Origin: SZUA-35 sp963781035
GTDB lineage: Bacteria; Actinomycetota; Acidimicrobiia; Acidimicrobiales; SZUA-35
Length of the DNA: 64,000 bases
Direction of reading: 5' to 3'
NCBI GenBank assembly: GCA_963781035.1
Contig: CAWAEN010000009.1
Location: 558,001-622,000 of the forward strand
The stretch's first letter is position 1. Every line of letters begins with the position of its first letter. The notes beneath the pieces were generated by a model, which was not told where the DNA came from, searched no databases, and saw nothing but the letters and a program-made list of their open reading frames with translations. The position numbers were made by a program, and so were the translations under genes. Shown piece by piece: positions 1-6,962 of this stretch.

Positions 1-59
1 GTGGTCGTCTCGAGCAGCGTGTCTGCAGCGAGCGTCAGTAGTCGAATGTCGGCCTTCAT
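1..59 (-). CDS. N-terminal fragment of an unidentified protein
   Basis: Only the first 19 codons are inside the window; the gene reads leftward off the edge. The start is ATG at 59 and the peptide begins MKADIRLLTLAADTLLETT. On the minus strand the sequence just upstream contains AAGGAGAA, a good ribosome binding site, which supports the start. The fragment is too short to assign a family. The VOC-family gene at 130-648 lies upstream on the same strand, about 70 nt away, so the two may be co-transcribed. Confidence 0.55.
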   Translation of the reverse strand, partial: MKADIRLLTLAADTLLETT

Positions 60-129
60 CTGTGTTCTCCTTGTAGTGGGAATCATTGCTGTGTAAATCG
101 TTACTGTGTGGATCGTGCGGTAGCGGCGG

Positions 130-648
130 TCATCGCACCGGGTTGCTTCCGTCCCAGCCGGACGCCTCGTCGCGGATCATCGCAAAGACCTGTTTCAAGT
201 CGGGCGTGAGGTCCGCGACTTCCATCACTGGTTGGCCGTCGTCGCCGCCTTCGAAGTACGAGAAGCGCGTGCCGGTGCCTGCCATGACTCCTTCGGCCAG
301 CAACGTCGCGCCGTCGTCGGCGAATCGCTGCAACTCGGTGTCGAAGTTCTCGCTCCACACCGAAACGTGCTGCAGTCCCGGGCCGTACTGGTTGAGGAAG
401 TCGAGATACGGCGACGGGGCGTCGTTGTGTTGCTCGATGAGTTCGATCTGCATGTCGCCAGAGTTGGCGAGTGCGAGACTCACGTCGGGTTCGGACAGCT
501 CACCGCGATAGCGAAAGCTCTCCATCTCGACGTGGTCCATCCGGAAGAACGGTCCGATCCGCAGCGTCTGCGTCCAGTACTCGAGCGCCTCGTCGAGCGA
601 CGACACGATGATGCCGTTCTGCCTGATCGGTCCGAACAGATTGCTCAT
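130..648 (-). CDS. VOC-superfamily (glyoxalase/epimerase-like) protein
   Basis: The 172-residue protein has the paired beta-alpha-beta-beta-beta layout of the vicinal-oxygen-chelate superfamily. It starts NLFGPIRQNGIIVSSLDEAL, typical of methylmalonyl-CoA epimerase and glyoxalase-like members, and has the second-module pattern GPGLQHVSVWSENFD at about residues 90-105 with a metal-ligand-type His and later Glu. The family covers epimerases, dioxygenases and lyases, so the reaction is not fixed by sequence. It is divergent from the acyl-CoA synthetase at 806 and shares a 157-nt control region containing a palindrome at 704-716. That pairing suggests a role in acyl-CoA or ketone catabolism, which is inference from context. 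Confidence 0.7.
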   Translation of the reverse strand: MSNLFGPIRQNGIIVSSLDEALEYWTQTLRIGPFFRMDHVEMESFRYRGELSEPDVSLALANSGDMQIELIEQHNDAPSPYLDFLNQYGPGLQHVSVWSENFDTELQRFADDGATLLAEGVMAGTGTRFSYFEGGDDGQPVMEVADLTPDLKQVFAMIRDEASGWDGSNPVR

Positions 649-703
649 GTGGTTCCCCGTTTCGCACGGCGGCTACCCCATCGGCATTGCCCCCGTGAGA
701 TGG

Positions 704-716
704 ATTGTCATACAAT
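704..716. promoter_or_regulatory. Palindromic operator/-10 region between divergent VOC and acyl-CoA synthetase genes
   Basis: ATTGT-CAT-ACAAT is a perfect 5-bp inverted repeat with a 3-nt spacer in the 157-nt gap between the VOC gene (start 648) and the synthetase (start 806). TACAAT at 711-716 is also a good -10 for plus-strand transcription. AT-rich dyads of this type are common operators for TetR-family fatty-acid regulators; no regulator gene is present in the window, so the binding protein is unknown. Confidence 0.4.
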
Positions 717-805
717 ACGACCGACACGTCAATTGTTGCTTCGGTTACAGAGCTTCAATCTGCAGAGCTTCGATCCGCAGAGCGACGGGTGGAAAAGGGG
801 ACATC

Positions 806-2338
806 ATGTACGAACATCTCGGTCAGGTCATGGCGCGTGGAGCACAGGAGTACGGCGATCGTGTGGCGCTGGTGTTCCACGATGAGGAGTTCACGTATCG
901 TCGACTCGACGAGTTGTCGGCGCGACTGGCGAATGCACTCGCCGGCCTCGGAATCGGGTCCGGTGACCGCGTCACGCTCTATTCGCAGAATCGCTGGGAG
1001 TGGATCGTCAGCTACTACGCGGTGCTGCGACTCGGTGCCATCGTCAACCCCATCAATGTGATGTTGACACCCGACGAGGTCGTCTACGTCACTCGAGACT
1101 GCGGCGCCAAAGCCCTGCTCGCTTCGCTCGACAAGGGCGCACCGATCATCGATCGCCGCAGCGAGACGCCGCTCGACCACATCGTGCTCTTCGGCGACGA
1201 CATCCCCGACGGCGCGACGTCCTTCGACGAGCTGATCGCTCATGCTGGACCGGACTTCGACGACGTCGATATCGATCCGTCGTCGACCTCCACGATCGGC
1301 TACACGAGCGGCACGACCGGGCACCCCAAAGGTGCGATGCTGACCCACCGAGGAATCGTGCTCAACAGCGCCATGACCGCGAACATGCACGCCCGCACCA
1401 GCGACGACGTCTGCTACACCGCTCTGCCCTGTGCACACGTGTACGGCAACGTCGTGATGAACGGCACCTTCTTCCTCGGCGGCACGCTGGTGCTGAACGA
1501 CCGCTTCGATCCCCTCGACTCCATGGGGCTCATCGAGCGTTACCGAGCCACGATCTTCGACGGCGTTCCGACGATGTTCATGGTGATGCTCGCCGACCCG
1601 AAGTTCGACGATTTCGACCTGTCGTCGCTGCGCCTGTGCGCGGTCGGCGGCCAGACGATGCCCGAACCGAAGATGCGTGAGGTCGAGGAGCGCTTCGGGT
1701 GCCCGTTGATCGAGTTGTGGGGAATGACCGAGATCGGCGGCCTCGGCACCACGTTCCCGGCGTACGGGCCGCGCAAGCACGGTTCGATCGGCATCGCGAT
1801 CCCCTACACGGAGTGTCGCATCGCTCACGTGGACGATGCCGCCATCACCATGCCGCCCGACGAGGTCGGCGAGCTGATGGTCCGTGGTCCGATCGTGATG
1901 CAGGGCTATTTCGGCAATGAAGAAAAGACCAGCGAGACGATCGAGCCCGATGGCTGGCTCCACACCGGTGACCTCGGCCGCATGGACGAAGACGGCTGCG
2001 TGTTCATCGTCGACCGCAAGAAGGACATGATCCTCACCGCCGGGTACAACGTGTACCCCGCCGAGATCGAACGCGTCGTGGCCGGGCATCCTGCCGTCGC
2101 CCTGGTGGCCGTCGGCAGTGTCGATGACGAGCTGAAGGGCGAACTCGCCAAGGCCTATGTGGTCCTGAAGAGCGGCGCCACCGCAACCGAGGTCGAGATC
2201 ATCGAGTTCTGCCGCGAGACGCTCGCGGCATACAAGGTGCCACGACTCGTCCAGTTCGTCGACGACGTCCCGAAGACGAGCACCGGCAAGGTCATGCGCC
2301 GGATGTTGAAAACCCTGGATGGCGACTCAGGCCGATGA
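806..2338 (+). CDS. AMP-forming acyl-CoA synthetase (FadD-like)
   Basis: This 510-residue protein activates a carboxylic acid to its CoA thioester through an acyl-AMP intermediate. The family signatures are in place: the P-loop YTSGTTGHPKGA near residue 166, ELWGMTEIGG (adenine-binding/A5), a GWLHTGDLGRMDEDG hinge region, and the C-terminal PKTSTGKVMRR with the adenylation lysine. ATG 806 follows a GGAAAAGGGG purine stretch and gives the canonical YEHLGQVMARGAQEYGDRVA start; an upstream in-frame ATG at 608 lies inside the divergent gene and is unlikely. Substrate (medium-chain, long-chain or aromatic) cannot be told. The dehydrogenase at 2388 follows 49 nt later on the same strand, suggesting an operon. 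Confidence 0.9.
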   Translation: MYEHLGQVMARGAQEYGDRVALVFHDEEFTYRRLDELSARLANALAGLGIGSGDRVTLYSQNRWEWIVSYYAVLRLGAIVNPINVMLTPDEVVYVTRDCGAKALLASLDKGAPIIDRRSETPLDHIVLFGDDIPDGATSFDELIAHAGPDFDDVDIDPSSTSTIGYTSGTTGHPKGAMLTHRGIVLNSAMTANMHARTSDDVCYTALPCAHVYGNVVMNGTFFLGGTLVLNDRFDPLDSMGLIERYRATIFDGVPTMFMVMLADPKFDDFDLSSLRLCAVGGQTMPEPKMREVEERFGCPLIELWGMTEIGGLGTTFPAYGPRKHGSIGIAIPYTECRIAHVDDAAITMPPDEVGELMVRGPIVMQGYFGNEEKTSETIEPDGWLHTGDLGRMDEDGCVFIVDRKKDMILTAGYNVYPAEIERVVAGHPAVALVAVGSVDDELKGELAKAYVVLKSGATATEVEIIEFCRETLAAYKVPRLVQFVDDVPKTSTGKVMRRMLKTLDGDSGR

Positions 2339-2387
2339 GGCCTGCCTCGATGAGCCGCGCCCACCGTCACCGATCGTGGAGGAAGCC

Positions 2388-3494
2388 GTGAAAGCCGCCG
2401 TACTACGCAACAAAGAACTGATCGTCGGCGACATCGCCGAGCCCGAGCCGACGGCCGGTCAGGTCCTGGCCAAGGTGTTGGCCTGCGGGATCTGCGGGAG
2501 TGACCTCCATGCAGCGAACGACATCGATGGCCTTGCCGCGCAGGGCATCGGCAATCCCAGCCCCAAGCGGGCCATGCTCGACCCGGCACGCGACCTCGTG
2601 ATGGGGCACGAGTACTGCCTCGAAATCATCGACCTCGGCCCCGGAGACGATCACGTATCGGCCAGCGGTGAACCGCTGAAGATCGGCGATCGTGTCGCCT
2701 CGCTTCCGATGTCGATCGCTCGTGGCGTGTTCCAAACGGTTGGATACTCCAACGAAATGAACGGCGGCTACGCCGAGCGGATCGCCGTCGACGCCCGAAT
2801 GTGCCTCCCGATTGCGACCGACGTACCCACCGAGCTCGCGGCACTGACCGAACCGCTGGCCGTTGGCGAGCACGCGGTCGCAAAGGCCAGACTCCAGCCC
2901 GACACCGTGCCGCTCGTCGTCGGCTGCGGACCGGTCGGACTGGCCGTGATCGTTGCACTTCGAGCTCGCGGTATCGGACCGATCATCGCCAGCGACTTCT
3001 CCCCCACCCGTCGGGCGCTCGCCGAGCACCTGGGTGCCGACCTCGTGATCGACCCCGGCGCCGAGTCGCCCTATGACACCTGGGCCACGATGTGTTGGCC
3101 CGAAGGTGTCGATCGGCACGATCCGTTCAACGGCTTCGCCGGTATCACCGCCAAGCCGAACGTGATCTTCGAGTGTGTCGGGGTCCCTGGCATGATCGCC
3201 CGCGTGGCCGGCGGCGCCCAGCGGGGAACCCGCGTCATCGTCGTCGGCGTGTGCATGGAGTCCGACCAATTCGAGCCGTTCGTCGGCATCAACAAAGAAC
3301 TCGAGCTCCAGTTCGTTCTCGGGTATTCGGTCAACGAGTTCGCTTCGACGCTCGAAAAGATCTCGTCGGCATCGCTCCCCGGCATCGACGCGCTGATCAC
3401 CGGCTCGGTTGATCTCGCCGCCACGCCACAGGCCTTCGTCGATCTCGCCAATCCCGAGCAACACGTCAAAATCCTCGTTCGCCCGGGCGACTGA
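2388..3494 (+). CDS. Zinc-dependent alcohol dehydrogenase family protein
   Basis: The 368-residue protein is a medium-chain dehydrogenase/reductase. CGICGSDLHAAN near residues 37-48 is the catalytic-zinc site (Cys and downstream MGHEYCLEI with His-Glu), and VVGCGPVGLAVIVALRARG is the Rossmann NAD(P) motif. GTG 2388 is chosen because a GGAGGA sits 5-6 nt upstream and MKAAVLRN is the usual family N-terminus. The structural-zinc cysteine cluster typical of many alcohol dehydrogenases is replaced by a long insert. It lies 49 nt after the acyl-CoA synthetase and is probably co-transcribed with it. Substrate is unknown. Confidence 0.88.
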   Translation: MKAAVLRNKELIVGDIAEPEPTAGQVLAKVLACGICGSDLHAANDIDGLAAQGIGNPSPKRAMLDPARDLVMGHEYCLEIIDLGPGDDHVSASGEPLKIGDRVASLPMSIARGVFQTVGYSNEMNGGYAERIAVDARMCLPIATDVPTELAALTEPLAVGEHAVAKARLQPDTVPLVVGCGPVGLAVIVALRARGIGPIIASDFSPTRRALAEHLGADLVIDPGAESPYDTWATMCWPEGVDRHDPFNGFAGITAKPNVIFECVGVPGMIARVAGGAQRGTRVIVVGVCMESDQFEPFVGINKELELQFVLGYSVNEFASTLEKISSASLPGIDALITGSVDLAATPQAFVDLANPEQHVKILVRPGD

Positions 3495-3538
3495 TCATCG
3501 CCCCACAACTCCAGGGGACCTGAGCTCAGCGCCTGAGT

Positions 3539-3613
3539 TCAGGTGCATTCGAACTCCGCCGCTCGCTTCTCGACGAAGGCCGCAATACCTCCCCGGCCGT
3601 CGTGTCGAGCCAT
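3539..3613 (-). pseudogene. 3' remnant of an enoyl-CoA hydratase/isomerase gene
   Basis: On the minus strand the stretch encodes MARHDGRGGIAAFVEKRAAE followed by FECT and a stop. This is the characteristic C-terminal tail of crotonase-family enoyl-CoA hydratases (HDGREGIAAFVEKR type). The same frame continues upstream as WRRQFES before running into sequence nearly identical to tRNA-Gly, so the rest of the gene is gone. A hydratase would fit functionally beside the acyl-CoA synthetase and dehydrogenase. This looks like one edge of a deletion or integration scar at the tRNA locus. Confidence 0.6.
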
Positions 3614-3663
3614 CGATTCGAACTGGCGACGCCAACCTTGGCAAGGTCTACCAGACGTCCAGC
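3603..3663 (-). pseudogene. Decayed partial copy of tRNA-Gly(GCC)
   Basis: Positions 3615-3647 match 4390-4422 of the intact tRNA-Gly in the same orientation with 32 of 33 bases identical; the mismatch is at 3631 versus 4406. The match covers the T-loop, variable region and anticodon arm. Beyond it the similarity continues with gaps: the D-arm pieces CTACCA and ACGTCC are kept but the intervening bases are deleted. It cannot fold as a working tRNA. It forms a direct repeat with the intact gene about 775 bp away and brackets the VapC gene. Confidence 0.65.
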
Positions 3664-3697
3664 TAGCGCTGATACGTCCGGCTCAGTCCGCCCTGTC

Positions 3698-3713
3698 AGT
3701 AGAGCGCTCTACT
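3698..3713. repeat. Perfect 16-nt palindrome in the tRNA-side scar
   Basis: AGTAGAGCGCTCTACT is a perfect inverted repeat directly upstream of the antitoxin remnant. Its half-site GTAGAGC equals part of a tRNA D-arm, so it may be recombined tRNA debris. It could alternatively be what is left of the toxin-antitoxin operator. Neither can be decided from sequence alone. Confidence 0.4.
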
Positions 3714-3834
3714 ACGCCTGACGTCCAACCAACCAAGCATCGCCGAACGACTCGCCCAGCCACCCGGCATCGAAGACGTGGCCTTCCATCCTCCGGTTGC
3801 CCCAGGCACAGCCGAACCTGCCGACTTCGACTGA
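3703..3834 (+). pseudogene. C-terminal tail of a Phd/YefM-type antitoxin
   Basis: The open frame ending at the TGA 3832-3834 encodes SIAERLAQPPGIEDVAFHPP followed by a short tail ending PADFD. This is the usual toxin-binding C-terminus of Phd-type VapB antitoxins. The frame is closed by a stop at 3700 and has no ATG, GTG or TTG that would give a full protein, so the DNA-binding N-terminal half is missing. The stop overlaps the vapC start by one base (TGATG), the normal coupled arrangement of such pairs. Confidence 0.5.
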
Positions 3835-4253
3835 TGTTCGTTCTCGACACGAACGTTGTCTCCGAGCTACGCAAAGCAGCCGCAGGCCAAACCAACGCCG
3901 GCGTAGCTGCTTCGGCAGCCAGCGTGCCGACCGCCTCGATGTTCATGTCCGTCATCTCGTTACACGAACTCGCACACGGCGTACTCCTCGCTGAACGCAA
4001 CGACCACATAAAGGGCTCCGTGCTGCGAACATGGCCCGACACAAGTGTGATTCCAGCATTTGAAGGACGCCTCCTGGCAGTAGATGCCGAGATCAGCCGT
4101 TGCGCCGCCGCACCCCACGTGCCCGATCCAGCACCCTTTCGAGATGCCTTGATCGCCGCAACCGCACTCCACCACGGCATGACCGTCATCACCCGCAACA
4201 CCAAGGACTTCGAACGCTTCGACAACGTCCGCGTGACGAACCCCTGGAACTGA
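3834..4253 (+). CDS. vapC: VapC-family PIN-domain ribonuclease toxin
   Basis: The 139-residue protein is a complete PIN domain. MFVLDTNVVSEL carries the first acidic residue (Asp5), ISLHELAHGV the conserved Glu, and FRDALIAATALHHG plus VITRNTKDFERF the remaining acidic residues that hold Mg2+ in VapC RNases. These cleave tRNA or rRNA unless neutralised by VapB. Here only the antitoxin tail remains upstream, so the toxin is either untranslated, restrained in trans, or held by the tail peptide. The gene sits between a decayed and an intact tRNA-Gly, a typical site for mobile islands, and its base composition is slightly less GC-rich than its neighbours. Confidence 0.85.
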   Translation: MFVLDTNVVSELRKAAAGQTNAGVAASAASVPTASMFMSVISLHELAHGVLLAERNDHIKGSVLRTWPDTSVIPAFEGRLLAVDAEISRCAAAPHVPDPAPFRDALIAATALHHGMTVITRNTKDFERFDNVRVTNPWN

Positions 4254-4330
4254 CTCATTCCTCAACGTTCCCAGGTCTCTTTCGCGTCGGATACCGACCG
4301 AAACACAACCCAAAACTCAGCCACCGGAAC

Positions 4331-4366
4331 CTAGAAGCGGCCCACCAAATGGTGGGCCGCTTCTAG
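4331..4366. terminator. 16-bp perfect hairpin between vapC and tRNA-Gly
   Basis: CTAGAAGCGGCCCACC (4331-4346) and its exact complement (4351-4366) flank the loop AAAT. The hairpin sits just 3' of the minus-strand tRNA and 3' of vapC on the plus strand, so it could stop transcription from both sides. There is no clear U-run on either strand. Confidence 0.6.
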
Positions 4367-4374
4367 GTATTACG

Positions 4375-4450
4375 TGGAGCGGACGACCAGATTCGAACTG
4401 GCGACCCCAACCTTGGCAAGGTTGTGCTCTACCAACTGAGCTACGTCCGC
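4375..4450 (-). tRNA. tRNA-Gly (anticodon GCC), CCA encoded
   Basis: The minus strand folds as a standard cloverleaf: acceptor GCGGACG pairs with CGTCCGC, the D-arm has AGCTCAGTTGGTAGAGC, the anticodon stem CAACC/GGTTG encloses TTGCCAA with anticodon GCC, and the T-arm contains GTTCGAATC. A discriminator U and encoded CCA complete 76 nt. The -10-like TATCCT (minus strand, 4462-4467) lies 11 nt upstream of the mature 5' end. The 33-nt anticodon-to-T-arm segment is duplicated at 3615-3647. Confidence 0.95.
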
Positions 4451-4514
4451 AGCGATCGGCAAGGATAACAACACGGCTCGGAAATCCACCGAGAGATCGC
4501 GGCGATCGGCGAAC

Positions 4515-4897
4515 TCAGCCGCGGGTGGACCGTTGCTGTTGCGGCGGTTGTGGGGCGGTCAGGCGGGTCCACTCATCGTCGTCATCGTCGTCGACGATCG
4601 GCGAGACCGGGTCGACAACACGGTGTGTCCCCGCCTGTGTCCCCGTCGGGACCGTCGTCGGGGCTGTCGTTGCCGATGGTCTGGCCGTCGCCGACCCGCG
4701 GCATCGGGCCGGTGAGCCGATTCCGGAGCCGAGGCCCGTCGAGCCTGTGAGGCCACGACTCGCCGCCGCGGGCTCGTCTTGATGGCATACCACGTCGTGA
4801 GCAGCGCCAGCAGGACGGCGACCGTGAGTAGCGCCACGATGATCAGGCGGATCTGCCCGTCACTGACCGACGTACTGAGCTGTGCGAAGACGACCAC
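4515..4897 (-). CDS. Small single-pass membrane protein, frameshifted
   Basis: From GTG 4897 the protein begins VVVFAQLSTSVSDGQIRL and has one clear membrane span, LIIVALLTVAVLLALLTTWY, followed by a basic KTSPRRR stop-transfer. The cytoplasmic tail is split between frames: one gives GDGQTIGNDSPDDGPDGD, another ends VVDPVSPIVDDDDDDEW. At least two indels are needed to join them. It follows the glycosylase gene (ends 4917) on the same strand. No known function; single-span proteins with acidic tails of this kind are conserved hypotheticals. Confidence 0.45.
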
Positions 4898-4916
4898 GCC
4901 TAGGAAGCTAGCGGGA

Positions 4917-5729
4917 TCATCGCTGGTGTTGTGGGCAACTGAACGTGGTTCTGCCCCCGATGGTGCGGCGATCGAGCGGCTCACCATCTTTCGGACAGGT
5001 CGCACCCCGGGTCCGAGCGGGTTGCAGGCGCCCGGTGTGCGACCCCCCATCGCGAAGAAAATCGCCGAGCACCGATCGGAGGTGGCGCAGGAGTCGGCGC
5101 CGTGTCTTGCCGTCCAACGAGCCGGCCGGCTTCGCCGGGTCGATCCCTGCTCGCCACAGCGTCTCATCGGCGATGAGGTTTCCCACCCCGGCAATCCGCG
5201 CCTGGTCGAGAAGGCGCGCCTTGATCGGGACGTCCCCGATGAACACTCGACGATCGAGCTCAGCCGGAGTGATCACGAACGCATCCACGCCGAGTGCATC
5301 CTCGTTCGGTTCGAGACTCACCCCACCCAGACGTCGCGGGTCTCGGATGCGCAACGATCCGCCGTCGGCGAACACAACCGCAAAGCGATCCCAAGCGGGA
5401 TCGTCACGATCGCTCGAGTATTCGAGCGAGTCGATCGGTGCGAGATCATCGACGATGAGGCGACCGGTCATGCCGAAACGAAGACCGAGCCGACCGGAAC
5501 CGTCCGCATCCGACGATGGGTCTTCGTCGAAGTCGACGTCGAGAATCAGGAGCTTGCCGCGACGCCGGGCCGCGGAGAACGACGCCCCGGTGAGCGCGTC
5601 GACCAAGGCATGCGGCGTGGTTCCGTCCTTGCAGAACCACTCGTCGTCTGCCACCACCGAGGCGATCGTCCGATGGAGCGCACGCTCAGCGGCCCGACGG
5701 TAGATCTCGATCTCGACGCCCTCGGGCAC
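4917..5729 (-). CDS. Fpg/Nei-family DNA glycosylase-AP lyase
   Basis: The protein has 270 residues. It starts MPEGVEIEIYRRAAERAL, with Pro2 as Schiff-base nucleophile and Glu3 as acid catalyst after Met removal. The H2TH region includes VGNLIADETLWRAGIDPAKP. The C-terminal zinc hairpin is TCPKDGEPLDRRTIGGRTTF then SCPQH, keeping the catalytic Arg in GRTTF, but its ligand set is Cys-x2-Asp and Cys-x2-His instead of four cysteines. PEGVE rather than PELPEVE points to the Nei side of the family (oxidised pyrimidine repair). It starts 4 nt after metX and is almost certainly in its operon. Confidence 0.85.
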   Translation of the reverse strand: MPEGVEIEIYRRAAERALHRTIASVVADDEWFCKDGTTPHALVDALTGASFSAARRRGKLLILDVDFDEDPSSDADGSGRLGLRFGMTGRLIVDDLAPIDSLEYSSDRDDPAWDRFAVVFADGGSLRIRDPRRLGGVSLEPNEDALGVDAFVITPAELDRRVFIGDVPIKARLLDQARIAGVGNLIADETLWRAGIDPAKPAGSLDGKTRRRLLRHLRSVLGDFLRDGGSHTGRLQPARTRGATCPKDGEPLDRRTIGGRTTFSCPQHQR

Positions 5730-5732
5730 GGA

Positions 5733-6950
5733 TCAGTCCCGTCCCGCCTTGAACTGGTCGAGGACGAATCGGTCGACCATCGGACCCAGCTGATCGAACT
5801 CGATGAGGAATCCGTCGTGTCCATGGACTGACGAAATCTCCTCGTAGGTGACGGGCACGTCGCCGATGGCAAGTAGGTCATCCCGCAGCTCGTGCTGCTG
5901 ACGCGGCGTGTACAAGATGTCGCTGTCGATCGAGACGATCAGGATCGGACAGTTGATCCGCCGCAGCGCCGCGATTCTGCCACCGCGTCCCCGTCCGATG
6001 TCGTGGAGATCCATCGCCTTGTTCAGGACCAGGTAGGCGTTCGCGTCGAACCGTCGCACCAGCTTCATCCCGTGATGATCGAGGTAGCTCTCCACTTGGA
6101 ACCGATTCCACAAACCGATGCTGTCGAAACGATCGGCCTCGGCCCGGCCGAAACGCTGCTCGAGCGACGCATCGGCCCGATAGTGGAGCTGCGCGATCCG
6201 ACGGGCCAGAGCCAATCCCTCGTGCGGGCCATCGCCGTCGGCCGCGTCGTAGTAGTCGCCATGGTTCCAGTTGGGATCGTTGACGATGGCGAGGCGGCCT
6301 GTCTCGCTCCATCCGATCTGCATCGCGCTCGCCGCAGCCGTGCTGGCAATGACCGCCAGGGAGGCCACTCGATCGGGGAACATCACACCCCACTCGAGGA
6401 CCTGCATGCCGCCCATCGACCCACCGACGACCGACAACCAACGAGCGATACCGAGATGATCGGCCAGCATCGCCTGGGATCGGACGATGTCGCGAGGCGT
6501 GACGACGGGGAATCGGGACCCATATGGTCGGCCGTCCTCGGGATGTGGTGACAGAGGACCGGTTGATCCGCCGCACCCCCCGAGGACGTTGACGCACACG
6601 ACGAAGTAGTGGTCGGTGTCCAGCGGTTTGCCGGGACCGATCATCTCGTCCCACCAGCCGGCACTCCGCTGACCCGGCCCCGATGGTCCGGACGCATGGG
6701 CATCACCTGTCAGTGCGTGGCAGACCAGGATCGCGTTCGATGCAGACGCATCGAGCGAGCCCCAACTCTCGTAGGCAACCTCGACCTGGTCGAGGCGGCC
6801 ACCACCCTCGAGCGCGAAACGTCGTCCCTCTGAGACCGTGACGATGCGACGCCACGCCGGCGGATCGATCCCCGGACGCCAACCACCCGTGGCCGGCGGC
6901 GGGTCGCCGACGACAGCGGGCCGCCGCAGCGGGAAGTCGGGGTCGAACAT
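5733..6950 (-). CDS. metX: Homoserine O-acetyltransferase
   Basis: The 405-residue alpha/beta-hydrolase-fold enzyme makes O-acetylhomoserine for methionine synthesis by direct sulfhydrylation. The nucleophile elbow is GGSMGGMQVLEWG (Ser of GGSMGG), the acid is in VSIDSDILYTPRQQ and the His is in SVHGHDGFLIEF; NAILVCHALTGDAH forms the oxyanion strand. Length is usual for MetX. ATG 6950 has no Shine-Dalgarno but TAGTCT at 6957-6962 (minus strand) is 6 nt upstream, matching the leaderless pattern seen across the window, and this hexamer overlaps the stop codon of the methylase gene ahead of it. Confidence 0.92.
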   Translation of the reverse strand: MFDPDFPLRRPAVVGDPPPATGGWRPGIDPPAWRRIVTVSEGRRFALEGGGRLDQVEVAYESWGSLDASASNAILVCHALTGDAHASGPSGPGQRSAGWWDEMIGPGKPLDTDHYFVVCVNVLGGCGGSTGPLSPHPEDGRPYGSRFPVVTPRDIVRSQAMLADHLGIARWLSVVGGSMGGMQVLEWGVMFPDRVASLAVIASTAAASAMQIGWSETGRLAIVNDPNWNHGDYYDAADGDGPHEGLALARRIAQLHYRADASLEQRFGRAEADRFDSIGLWNRFQVESYLDHHGMKLVRRFDANAYLVLNKAMDLHDIGRGRGGRIAALRRINCPILIVSIDSDILYTPRQQHELRDDLLAIGDVPVTYEEISSVHGHDGFLIEFDQLGPMVDRFVLDQFKAGRD

Positions 6951-6956
6951 CGCCCG

Positions 6957-6962
6957 AGACTA
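6957..6962 (-). promoter_or_regulatory. -10 element TAGTCT of metX (leaderless)
   Basis: TAGTCT ends 6 nt before ATG 6950, so the transcript would begin at or next to the start codon. It overlaps the TAG stop of the upstream methylase gene. Confidence 0.5.

Noticed and set aside
4331..4366. Attachment-site core or inverted repeat of a mobile element
   Set aside because: It is a single perfect hairpin at the 3' side of two genes with no copy elsewhere in the window; a terminator is simpler.
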